The notes: generated by a model from the letters alone, not told the origin. DNA of 11,724 nucleotides from a bacterium (GCA_030647845.1 JAUSIO010000029.1:1-11724), one strand, 5' to 3'. Positions 5,548 to 11,343 are shown, numbered from the stretch's first letter. Program-made: numbers and translations.

Positions 5548-6432
5548 ATGAAGCCGTTTGCCGAGCGAAGCCCAGACACACAGTATCGCGACAACCTCAA
5601 ATATATCCTCGACCACGGGGTGCGAGTCAAAAGCCAGCAAGGAGTGGACGCGCTCACGGTAATAGCACCACCACCGATGCATTTTAAACTGGAAAACGGC
5701 TTCCCGATGATCACCGAGCGCAGTATAAAAGGGTTTTGGAAAGGCTCGATTGGAGAAATTTGCGCGTTTATAAACGGTGCTAGGACACTTGAGCAGTTGG
5801 AGAGTTTTGGCTGCAAGTTCTGGGACCCGTGGGGCACACCCGAGAAAACGGCAAAACGCGGGTTGGAACCGGGTGACTTGGGGCCGGGCTCCTACGGCGC
5901 GGCGTTCCACGACTTCCCCACACAAGACGGCGGCACATACAATCAAATTAAAAATATTGTCGAGCAGATGCTCGAGTTCCCCCATTTACGCACGCACTTT
6001 ATATCGCCGTGGATACCGCAGTATATTATCCGTGGCGCGGGCAAACAGCAAAAAGTGGTGGTCGCTCCCTGCCACGGCTGGATACATTTGCGCATTATCG
6101 AGGGCAAACTTACGCTCCACATGTTCCAGCGCTCGGGCGACTTCCCCGTCGGCGTGCCGTCCAACATGGTGCAGTACGCGGCGTTGTTGATGATGCTCGC
6201 GCAGGTCACGCACACCGAGCCTCATGAGTTTGTACACAGTTTTTCTGACGCACACGTATACGTCGACCAAATCCCGCATGTCGAGGAGCTCTTTGCGCGC
6301 GAGCCGAAAGCGTTCCCGACGGTAGAGCTGATTAACAAAAAAGACGACATCTTCGCCTACCGCGCCGACGACTTCGAACTCCAAGACTACGACCCACACC
6401 CAGCGATTAAAGATATCCCTGTCGCAGTATGA
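5548..6432 (+). CDS. thyA: Thymidylate synthase (divergent ThyA)
   Basis: A 294-residue ThyA-fold protein that should convert dUMP and methylene-THF to dTMP and DHF. Matches to E. coli ThyA include GDLGP (109-113), the nucleophile in APCHG (C175), QRSGD (R195, D198), GVPSNMVQY with the dUMP-selecting Asn (N206), DAHVY (H236, Y238), the E58 equivalent (E70) and the C-terminal DYDPHPAIKDIPVAV. Differences are notable: the RTGTGT-type phosphate loop near the N-terminus is replaced by KSQQGVDAL, the second Arg of the RR phosphate pair is Thr (148-149), and there is an insertion of about 10 residues before GDLGP. Its stop overlaps the next gene by ATGA. Confidence 0.93.
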   Translation: MKPFAERSPDTQYRDNLKYILDHGVRVKSQQGVDALTVIAPPPMHFKLENGFPMITERSIKGFWKGSIGEICAFINGARTLEQLESFGCKFWDPWGTPEKTAKRGLEPGDLGPGSYGAAFHDFPTQDGGTYNQIKNIVEQMLEFPHLRTHFISPWIPQYIIRGAGKQQKVVVAPCHGWIHLRIIEGKLTLHMFQRSGDFPVGVPSNMVQYAALLMMLAQVTHTEPHEFVHSFSDAHVYVDQIPHVEELFAREPKAFPTVELINKKDDIFAYRADDFELQDYDPHPAIKDIPVAV

Positions 6433-6884
6433 GTATGGAAGAAAATAAATCTGGCCTTATTTTAGAAAACGCACGCACCCCAGAGCAGAAAGCGTTGATG
6501 CAAAAAATCGTTCAGGACGGCGTTTGCCCATTTTGTGCAGAACATTTTAAAACGTATCACCCCAAACCAATACTCAAAGAAACCACGTACTGGTTCTTTA
6601 CCGAGAACATGAGTCCGTACGCGGGGACAAAGTACCATTTTATTTTTGTGTACAAACTGTCGCATATTACCAAACCAAGTGATATTGCTCCTGAAGCATT
6701 TGCGGATTTGTTTGCGCTAATAAACGCAGTGATTGAAGAATACAAAATTCCAGGAGGCGCGTTTTTTATGCGCTTCGGTGACACGCAATACAATGGTAGT
6801 AGCGTCGAGCACTTGCATTCACAACTTATTATGGGCGACGCCGATGCACCCGGCCACGAGCCCGTGCGTGTGAAGCTCGGCTAG
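6429..6884 (+). CDS. HIT-superfamily protein with GalT-like HxHxQ motif
   Basis: A 151-residue protein overlapping the thyA stop (ATGA) and therefore in its operon. The active-site segment is EHLHSQLIMG: H128, H130 (predicted nucleophile) and Gln at the third position (132). That is the HxHxQ pattern of GalT and Ap4A-phosphorylase-type transferases rather than the HxHxH of ordinary HIT hydrolases. A CPFC pair (C33, C36) probably binds zinc. The protein is paralogous to the next gene (shared CPFC, GG...RFG...N...EHxH). Substrate unknown: a nucleotidyl transferase or nucleotide hydrolase role is inferred from the superfamily. An alternative start is the ATG at 6435. Confidence 0.85.
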   Translation: MSMEENKSGLILENARTPEQKALMQKIVQDGVCPFCAEHFKTYHPKPILKETTYWFFTENMSPYAGTKYHFIFVYKLSHITKPSDIAPEAFADLFALINAVIEEYKIPGGAFFMRFGDTQYNGSSVEHLHSQLIMGDADAPGHEPVRVKLG

Positions 6885-6893
6885 ACATCTCGC

Positions 6894-6937
6894 TGTTGTT
6901 TTTGTAGAGTGTGTGCGGATAGTAACCGAGGAAGGAG
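6894..6937 (+). promoter_or_regulatory. Possible promoter and strong Shine-Dalgarno of the second HIT gene
   Basis: A TTGTTT (about 6894-6899) and a TGCGGATAGT extended -10-like element upstream of 6925 could form a promoter. GAGGAAGGAG at 6928-6937 is a near-ideal Shine-Dalgarno, 7 bases before the GTG at 6945, and fixes that start. This differs from the leaderless arrangement of nearby genes. The SD is clear; the promoter is tentative. Confidence 0.6.
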
Positions 6938-6944
6938 CCTCGTC

Positions 6945-7568
6945 GTGAAGAGACCCGATGTGTTGGGACAGTTGGCGGTAGCACCGAAAGAATATGCCGA
7001 TCTCCCCTCAATTCCTGCCGGCCTAATGTACCTGATGGGATGCAGAAGTTTCAATCAGTTTTGCTCGACATTGCGGGGGCTTGCTAAGCCTGAAGAATAC
7101 TGTCCTTTCTGTAGCACAGAGCGGGCGCGGCGCAATGTGCAACCCAGCGAAACCACGCGCAAGTGGATGTTGCTCAAGAACGAGTTCCCACACCGCAACA
7201 CCACACAGATGTGGCTCATCGTGCCGTTTCGACATCTCACCGACATCTCTCGGCTCAACCCCGGAGACAAAACCGAGATCTTCGACCTGTTCTCCCGTTG
7301 CATTGCCAACAACGAAATCGTGGGCGGTGGCGTGATGTGGCGCTTCGGTCATCCCCGTTTAAATGTTGGTACGATCGAACATGCGCACGTCAATGTCATC
7401 GTTCCGACTCCAGGCCAAGAATATCGCCCACCGTTCGCTAAGAACGCAAGTGAGCATGCCGAGGACTACCAACGGATGTTGGGATTCCGTGACGAACTTA
7501 TGACCCGAGGAGGAGTAGCTTGGCTCGGCTCCGTCCAGGGCATCCTCGAAACTCAGCCGGCCGTTTAG
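6945..7568 (+). CDS. HIT-superfamily protein, paralogue with HxHxN motif
   Basis: A 207-residue protein starting at GTG 6945. The frame is open further upstream to 6909, but the SD selects 6945. The region from about residue 50 aligns with the preceding gene product: CPFC (C53, C56), IVPFRHLTDI, GGGVMWRFG and the active segment IEHAHVNVIVP (H146, H148, N150). The middle His expected to be nucleophilic is kept, while the third position is Asn. The first ~45 residues and last ~40 residues have no counterpart in its neighbour. Function unknown beyond probable nucleotide-ester chemistry. It is the last gene of the plus-strand cluster and ends inside the foot of an intrinsic terminator. Confidence 0.82.
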   Translation: MKRPDVLGQLAVAPKEYADLPSIPAGLMYLMGCRSFNQFCSTLRGLAKPEEYCPFCSTERARRNVQPSETTRKWMLLKNEFPHRNTTQMWLIVPFRHLTDISRLNPGDKTEIFDLFSRCIANNEIVGGGVMWRFGHPRLNVGTIEHAHVNVIVPTPGQEYRPPFAKNASEHAEDYQRMLGFRDELMTRGGVAWLGSVQGILETQPAV

Positions 7569-7592
7569 ACCAACCCCGTGTTGGTCTTTTTT
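7567..7592 (+). terminator. Intrinsic terminator of the thyA-HIT-HIT cluster
   Basis: An 8-base-pair stem (AGACCAAC / GTTGGTCT) with a CCCGT loop, followed by a T run (TTTTTTCTTT). It begins at the TAG stop codon of the second HIT gene. On the opposite strand no T run follows the hairpin, so it is directional. Confidence 0.88.
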
Positions 7593-7596
7593 CTTT

Positions 7597-7618
7597 ATCC
7601 TGAGCAAGGTCGAAGGAT
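7597..7618. repeat. REP-like 22-base element between convergent genes
   Basis: It starts ATCCTGAGC and ends GTCGAAGGAT, with terminal ATCCT/AGGAT arms. This is the consensus of a dispersed repeat seen in many bacterial genomes (CCTGAGC...GTCGAAGG). It fills the gap between the terminator and the stop codon of the deaminase gene and may be a miniature mobile or palindromic element. The family assignment is from memory, not from a search. Confidence 0.55.
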
Positions 7619-8448
7619 TATTCCACAAAAATGATTTTGACGCCTTTTGATTTGAGGACTTCCTCGGCGTCGAGGATGGAGTTGCCACCACCGCAGTAGA
7701 GATTTTTTATGCCGGAGTACGCGACAATTTTTGCGCACGGCGGGCAAGGGAATACGGTTGTGTACATATCCGCACCATCAAGCGCCAGGCCACGCCGCGC
7801 GGCTTCTGCAATAATACTCGCCTCGGCGTGGAAGCCGGTCGCAAGCTCCATCTGCTCGCCGCGACTCCAGTTGCTACGCGGGTCGCCATTTGCATACGGG
7901 CTGTGTGGCGATGGCAGGTGTTTGTTGTACGCCGTCAATACCACTTCTCCATTTTTGACGATAGCCGCGCCCACGTGCCGCCAGATGTCAGAGCTTTTTT
8001 CTGCTTCTTTCTCGGCTTGTTTGATTATACTGCGATGAAATTCCTCTTTTGTGATGTGCGCGTCGGGCATCAGTTGTCGCTCTTTGCTTGCATTATGTTT
8101 GTCCCAGCGCAAAAATATGGGGTCAAATATCTTCTGTGCATCAGGAAAATACTTTTGTGCGAGCTCGCGCGAGACATCTTCGTCGGGTAACACTACTTCC
8201 ATCTCTTTTGTGTTTAGTGTTCTCGCGCTTGCAACATTTAAAATTTCTACTTTTTCAAAAATCCCCAGTGCTTCAATCGCTTTTTGCATGAGCACCGGCT
8301 CAAGCTGGCGAATTTCTTTGGCAAGTTGCGGGAACTCTGCTGTAATCTCTGGTCCAAAAATATACAACTCCTTCGGCCCGTTGTATGTGGTAAAAAACTT
8401 CCTATACCCTTCGTGTAAGACTGGCACGTATGCCACTAGTGTCTTCAT
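7618..8448 (-). CDS. dCMP-deaminase-family protein with extra N-terminal domain
   Basis: A 276-residue protein. The C-terminal half (about 135-276) is a zinc deaminase of the dCMP/cytidine family: HAE (H207, E209 as zinc ligand and proton shuttle) and PCPPC (C235, C238), then YSGIKNLY. Family members convert dCMP to dUMP, or act in riboflavin, tRNA or antibiotic pathways. The N-terminal ~130 residues (VAYVPVLHEGYRKFF..., LYIFGPEITAEFP, FLRWDK) form an additional alpha/beta-looking domain that I do not recognise. The start is set at the ATG at 8448, one base after the stop of the nucleotidyltransferase gene, giving a two-gene operon. dUMP supply for ThyA is the attractive role, but substrate is unproven. 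Confidence 0.82.
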   Translation of the reverse strand: MKTLVAYVPVLHEGYRKFFTTYNGPKELYIFGPEITAEFPQLAKEIRQLEPVLMQKAIEALGIFEKVEILNVASARTLNTKEMEVVLPDEDVSRELAQKYFPDAQKIFDPIFLRWDKHNASKERQLMPDAHITKEEFHRSIIKQAEKEAEKSSDIWRHVGAAIVKNGEVVLTAYNKHLPSPHSPYANGDPRSNWSRGEQMELATGFHAEASIIAEAARRGLALDGADMYTTVFPCPPCAKIVAYSGIKNLYCGGGNSILDAEEVLKSKGVKIIFVE

Positions 8449-8449
8449 A

Positions 8450-9043
8450 TCACTTAGCAAGATGTTGCATCACCTCTTCCATAAGCGCGGGGATGCGGTT
8501 GGCAACCTCTTTTGCAAAACGGTCGGCGCCACTAGTGTGGAGCAAGCGCACTTTGGCGCTCGTCGAGGTCTGTGACTGTGGCTGTAGCAACACCACTTTG
8601 CCAACATATTTTTGTTTTTCTTTTATGTCTGATTTATGATGCTTGGTAGTTTTTGACATTACAAGAATATCCGGCCGGACTAATTTAATGAGCATGTTTG
8701 GTTTTTCATCATGGGGTTTGAGCGTTACGGCGTCGACATGACGCAAGTGGCAGAGAATACTCACACGCTCTTCCTGCGGCACTACGGGGCGGTGTGGACC
8801 TTTGCGGATTTTTACTTTTTTGTCACTATCGACACCGACAATCAACAAATCACCAAGCTCCTTTGCGCGCTCAAGATACTGGGCATGGCCGACATGAAAG
8901 AGGTCCCACGTGCCTGAAGTAAGGACGACTCTAAGACCGAGCTTCTTCCAATGTTTTACCTGCTCGGCAAGCTTTTTATGATTAGGGATGTAACGGTCTT
9001 TTAAGTTGGTGCCGTCTCCAAAAATACCCGCTTTGATTGCCAT
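8450..9043 (-). CDS. Cytidylyltransferase-like (HxGH) nucleotidyltransferase, RfaE-C/TagD/FAD-synthase type
   Basis: A 197-residue protein with the Rossmann-type nucleotidyltransferase motifs TSGTWDLFHVGHAQYL (H50-x-G-H53), a VPQEERVSIL segment (88-97) and a C-terminal TSTSAKVR that matches the ISSTxI/KMSKS-like motif. Relatives activate heptose phosphate, glycerol-3-phosphate or ethanolamine phosphate, or make FAD. An LPS heptose role is unlikely in a CPR cell. About 30 residues precede the core. It is the first gene of an operon with the deaminase-type gene, so the pair may act on one substrate. Motif call is secure, substrate unknown. Confidence 0.85.
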   Translation of the reverse strand: MAIKAGIFGDGTNLKDRYIPNHKKLAEQVKHWKKLGLRVVLTSGTWDLFHVGHAQYLERAKELGDLLIVGVDSDKKVKIRKGPHRPVVPQEERVSILCHLRHVDAVTLKPHDEKPNMLIKLVRPDILVMSKTTKHHKSDIKEKQKYVGKVVLLQPQSQTSTSAKVRLLHTSGADRFAKEVANRIPALMEEVMQHLAK

Positions 9044-9051
9044 AGATGCGC

Positions 9052-9065
9052 TTAGTGTACACTAA
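9052..9065. promoter_or_regulatory. Palindromic divergent promoter for nucleotidyltransferase and DHFR genes
   Basis: TTAGTGTACACTAA is a perfect 14-base palindrome in the 30 bases between two divergent start codons (9043 and 9074). It contains TACACT on both strands, each ending exactly 10 bases before its own ATG. The two -10 candidates overlap by two bases. It could equally be an operator for a dimeric repressor. Confidence 0.55.
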
Positions 9066-9073
9066 ACAAATCT

Positions 9074-9628
9074 ATGCAAAAACCCATTCCACGGGTTCGA
9101 CAAACTCACCGCAAGCAGACTCAGGGTAAACCCCGGGTCAGTATTGTCGCCGCCATAGGTAAGAACCACGAAATCGGTCGCGGCAACGGACTGCTTTGGC
9201 ACATCCCCGATGATTTAAAACGTTTTAAAGCGCTCACGCTCGGGCACCCCGTGATACTGGGGCGCAAGACGTTTGAGTCAATTGTTGCCTCGCTCGGTAA
9301 GCCCTTGCCTGGGCGCACCAATATTGTTATTACCCGTGACCCACAATGGAGATTCGAAGGAGTTCTTGTGGCAGACTCGCTTGAAGATGCGCTTGCGAAA
9401 GCAAAAGAAATAGACGGCGAAGAAATTTTTATCGGCGGCGGGGCAAACGTGTGGAGTCAATCACTCACATACGTTGACCGTTTATATTTAACACTCATCG
9501 ACGACGGGAAAGACGCGGATACCTTTTTCCCGCCGTACGAAACTGTGTTCACCAAAAAACTCTCAGAAGAAAAACGTGAGTGGAACGGTTTGCACTACAC
9601 GTGGCTAGATTTGGAGAAAGAACTCTAA
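9074..9628 (+). CDS. folA: Dihydrofolate reductase
   Basis: A 184-residue protein that reduces DHF to THF with NADPH. The core begins at about residue 22 (VSIVAAIGKNHEIGRGNGLLWHIPDDLKRF, with W42 and the acidic D46/D47 region), followed by GRKTFES (63-69), the Rossmann-like GGGANVW (121-127) and a C-terminal beta hairpin. An unusual 20-residue basic N-terminal extension (PRVRQTHRKQTQGKP) precedes the usual start of the fold; its DNA resembles a dispersed repeat (see 9091-9133). No alternative ATG or GTG lies nearer to the core, and the -10 spacing supports 9074. It closes the folate cycle with GlyA and ThyA. Confidence 0.96.
   Translation: MQKPIPRVRQTHRKQTQGKPRVSIVAAIGKNHEIGRGNGLLWHIPDDLKRFKALTLGHPVILGRKTFESIVASLGKPLPGRTNIVITRDPQWRFEGVLVADSLEDALAKAKEIDGEEIFIGGGANVWSQSLTYVDRLYLTLIDDGKDADTFFPPYETVFTKKLSEEKREWNGLHYTWLDLEKEL
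9091..9133. repeat. REP-like element inside the 5' end of the DHFR gene
   Basis: The stretch has GGGTT/AACCC ends (9093-9097 and 9129-9133) and contains TTCGACAAACTCA and ACTCAGGGT. These resemble the TTCGACAAGCTCA...CTCAGGG dispersed repeat family. It is in frame and encodes residues about 7-20 of the DHFR, before the conserved fold. Assignment by resemblance only. Confidence 0.4.
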
Positions 9629-9631
9629 AAG

Positions 9632-9654
9632 AAAAACTCCGATGTTATCGGAGT
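9632..9654 (-). terminator. Intrinsic terminator of the lipoprotein gene
   Basis: A perfect 8-base-pair stem ACTCCGAT/ATCGGAGT with a 3-base loop (9636-9654). On the minus strand it is followed by TTTT, C, TTTT. The loop contains the end of the lipoprotein stop codon region. In the plus direction no T run follows, so it does not serve DHFR well. Confidence 0.75.
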
Positions 9655-9935
9655 GGGTATCTATGTTGCAAATCGAAGGGGTCTGCGATCCCGTGCTGTT
9701 GGCGATATACACTTGTTGCCACCACGCATGGAGCGAGCGATGTTTTTAGCACCGCTTTTTTCAGCGGTGCTATCCTATGAAATAATTCGACAACCGAACC
9801 GAACGATTCGTAGAGCGCCTTGTCACGAAGACATTCGTCTTCGCTGGCGTAGCCCCTAAAATCATCCGTGTCGGATTGTACAAGCCCACACCCAGCGACG
9901 AGCAGTGCACACGCCAAAACTAAACCTACGCGCAT
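9645..9935 (-). CDS. Small predicted lipoprotein
   Basis: A 96-residue protein with a type II signal peptide: MRVGLVLACALLVAGC with lipobox LVAGC (lipidated C16). The mature part is about 80 residues with two cysteines (C35, C70) that might form a disulfide, a basic APLKKAVLK stretch and no recognised domain. It would sit on the outer face of the membrane. The start at 9935 is fixed by a GGAGGAG Shine-Dalgarno. The stop lies within a terminator hairpin, so the transcript ends immediately. The gene is convergent with DHFR. Function unknown. Confidence 0.72.
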   Translation of the reverse strand: MRVGLVLACALLVAGCGLVQSDTDDFRGYASEDECLRDKALYESFGSVVELFHRIAPLKKAVLKTSLAPCVVATSVYRQQHGIADPFDLQHRYPLR

Positions 9936-9938
9936 ATG

Positions 9939-9988
9939 CTCCTCCAAAAAGGTGGCGGATTACGATAAAAACTTCCTGCTACACAATA
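9939..9988 (-). promoter_or_regulatory. Promoter and Shine-Dalgarno of the lipoprotein gene
   Basis: On the minus strand TGTGCTATTGT (hexamer TATTGT at 9983-9988) is an extended -10. It is followed by a leader of about 40 bases ending in GGAGGAG (9939-9945) just before the ATG at 9935. This is a conventional leader, in contrast to the leaderless genes elsewhere in the window. Confidence 0.5.
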
Positions 9989-9998
9989 GCACACTTTT

Positions 9999-10739
9999 TT
10001 ATCTGCCCCTACCTCTTCGCCACTTTACTTTGTTTAAAAACGGGCTAAAGAGGTCACCGTTTACTGGCACGGTAAAGCTGTCCCAACCGTGGCCCTTTTG
10101 TCGGCGCTTCCAGATTTTCTCTGGTGCCCCGCGGACAACCACGAGCGGAGTTTGCTCATTCCCCTCACCCATCACCACAACCGCAGCGGCGGCAAGCGCG
10201 TCGGCAAGGTTCGCCTGCTCGACCTGTATCGTGCGTCCAAACAAATCCTTTGACCGGCGGTAGTCAAAGAGTGGCTCAAAACCCGCCCACGCAAGCGCGA
10301 AGCCCAAGGCACCGCGCCTCAGCGGAGTCGAGATTGAGTCGGTGACTAGCACACCCAATTTTTTTACTTTGTAGTGTCGCATCAAGACACGGCGCAGTTG
10401 CGCAGCAGACTCCTGCGGGTTTTTTGACCAGAGAATGTAGTGGCCGTTGCCGTTGCTCTCGTCGATGCCCGCCGCGCGTATCAAAACACCCTTAGTTATA
10501 GTAAACCGAGAGCCCCACTTTGGTTTTTCTTTAACAATCAGCGACGCTTCCCGCTCGACCAAGTTATCTTTTGAAATGGTGCCGACCGGTATACAGCGAC
10601 CCTCGCTGATGCTCACAACTTTAGAAGCAATTGCGAGAACATCGCCGTTTTGGAGTGTGAGTTTCGATGCAAAAACCGCCGCAAGGAGGTCATCCTTGGG
10701 CGGCGTGAGTATTCGCAGTTTGTAGGAAATAATATACAA
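9999..10739 (-). CDS. CofE-like (F420-0:gamma-glutamyl ligase family) protein
   Basis: A 246-residue protein with the CofE-family core: GDVLAIASKVVSISEGR (32-48), the metal/nucleotide segment GIDESNGNG (91-99), DSISTPLRRGALGFALAWAGFEPL (134-157), DLFGR (165-169) and ADALAAAAVVVMG...PLVVVRG (179-204). CofE adds glutamates to coenzyme F420-0. CPR bacteria are not known to make F420 and no other F420 gene is here, so this member may ligate an amino acid to another substrate. No ATG fits; a TTG at 10739 gives the expected N-terminus, so the exact start is uncertain. It lies 18 bases after rplK in the place normally held by rplA. Confidence 0.85.
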   Translation of the reverse strand: MYIISYKLRILTPPKDDLLAAVFASKLTLQNGDVLAIASKVVSISEGRCIPVGTISKDNLVEREASLIVKEKPKWGSRFTITKGVLIRAAGIDESNGNGHYILWSKNPQESAAQLRRVLMRHYKVKKLGVLVTDSISTPLRRGALGFALAWAGFEPLFDYRRSKDLFGRTIQVEQANLADALAAAAVVVMGEGNEQTPLVVVRGAPEKIWKRRQKGHGWDSFTVPVNGDLFSPFLNKVKWRRGRGR

Positions 10740-10757
10740 AAGCTTTTTTCGTGGAGC

Positions 10758-11180
10758 CTATTTTACATCCACGCCCATCGAGCGAGCGGAGCCGGCGATG
10801 GTGCGCATCGCTTGTTCGATATCGGTGGTGTTGAGGTCAACCATTTTTTCTTCGGCAATCTCGCGCAGCTGCTGCTTGGTGAGCACGCCGATTTTTTGTG
10901 TGCTGGGTTTGCCCGAACCCTTTTCCTTGCCCAACTTTTTCATAATCAACCCCGAGGCGGGCGACGTCTTGAGCACAAAGTCGTACGAGCGGTCGTCGTA
11001 TATGGTTATCTCGCAGGGCACGAGGTTGCCCAAGCGGCTTTGCGTCGCCTCGTTAAACTTGCGCACAAACTCGCCGATGTTTATGCCAGCGGGCCCGAGT
11101 GTGGTGCCCAAAGGCGGCGCAGGCGTTGCCTTGCCAGCCGGTGCGACGATTTTTAGTTTTTTAGTTATCTTTTTAGCCAT
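10758..11180 (-). CDS. rplK: 50S ribosomal protein uL11
   Basis: A 140-residue protein of normal length for L11, which forms the GTPase-associated centre with 23S rRNA. It shows the canonical KIVAPAGKATPAPPLGTTLGPAGINIGEF N-terminal domain (P-rich hinge at about 20-24) and the C-terminal RNA-binding domain ending GSARSMGVDV. The start at 11180 (MAKKITKK) is standard. No strong Shine-Dalgarno precedes it. It follows nusG after an unusually long 263-base spacer, and rplA does not follow it. Confidence 0.98.
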   Translation of the reverse strand: MAKKITKKLKIVAPAGKATPAPPLGTTLGPAGINIGEFVRKFNEATQSRLGNLVPCEITIYDDRSYDFVLKTSPASGLIMKKLGKEKGSGKPSTQKIGVLTKQQLREIAEEKMVDLNTTDIEQAMRTIAGSARSMGVDVK

Positions 11181-11313
11181 AGTTTTTGTGGAGCAGAAGT
11201 TTCTAGAGAAAATAGTCTGGCCTCGCTTGGTCTGTCTGGAAGAACAGCCGAGACGAGGAGACCCGAGGACTTTTTCGAAAGAAACTTATGCGAAACTGAT
11301 ACTACTTTACTTT

Positions 11314-11343
11314 TTTACCCTTCGCAAGGCCTCGGGGTCAAAG
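11314..11343. repeat. Direct repeat A in nusG-rplK spacer
   Basis: A 30-base unit beginning TTTACCCTTCGCAAGG and ending CTCGGGGTCAAAG. It matches 11393-11422 at 28 of 30 positions. On the minus strand it reads as a short open segment (YFDPEALRRVKK, stop). Confidence 0.8.

Noticed and set aside
5365..5985. Minus-strand open frame over the start of thyA and the divergent promoter
   Set aside because: It crosses two well-supported genes and their promoters; a shadow of thyA codon bias.
5548..6432. thyA homologue as a dCMP or dUMP hydroxymethylase
   Set aside because: The residue that distinguishes dUMP from dCMP enzymes is Asn (N206), as in ThyA; the deviations lie in phosphate-binding positions instead. 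A dUMP hydroxymethylase cannot be excluded but has no positive support.
9999..10739. Evidence for F420 biosynthesis
   Set aside because: Only a CofE-family member is present; no other F420 gene is in the window and the pathway is not expected in CPR bacteria.
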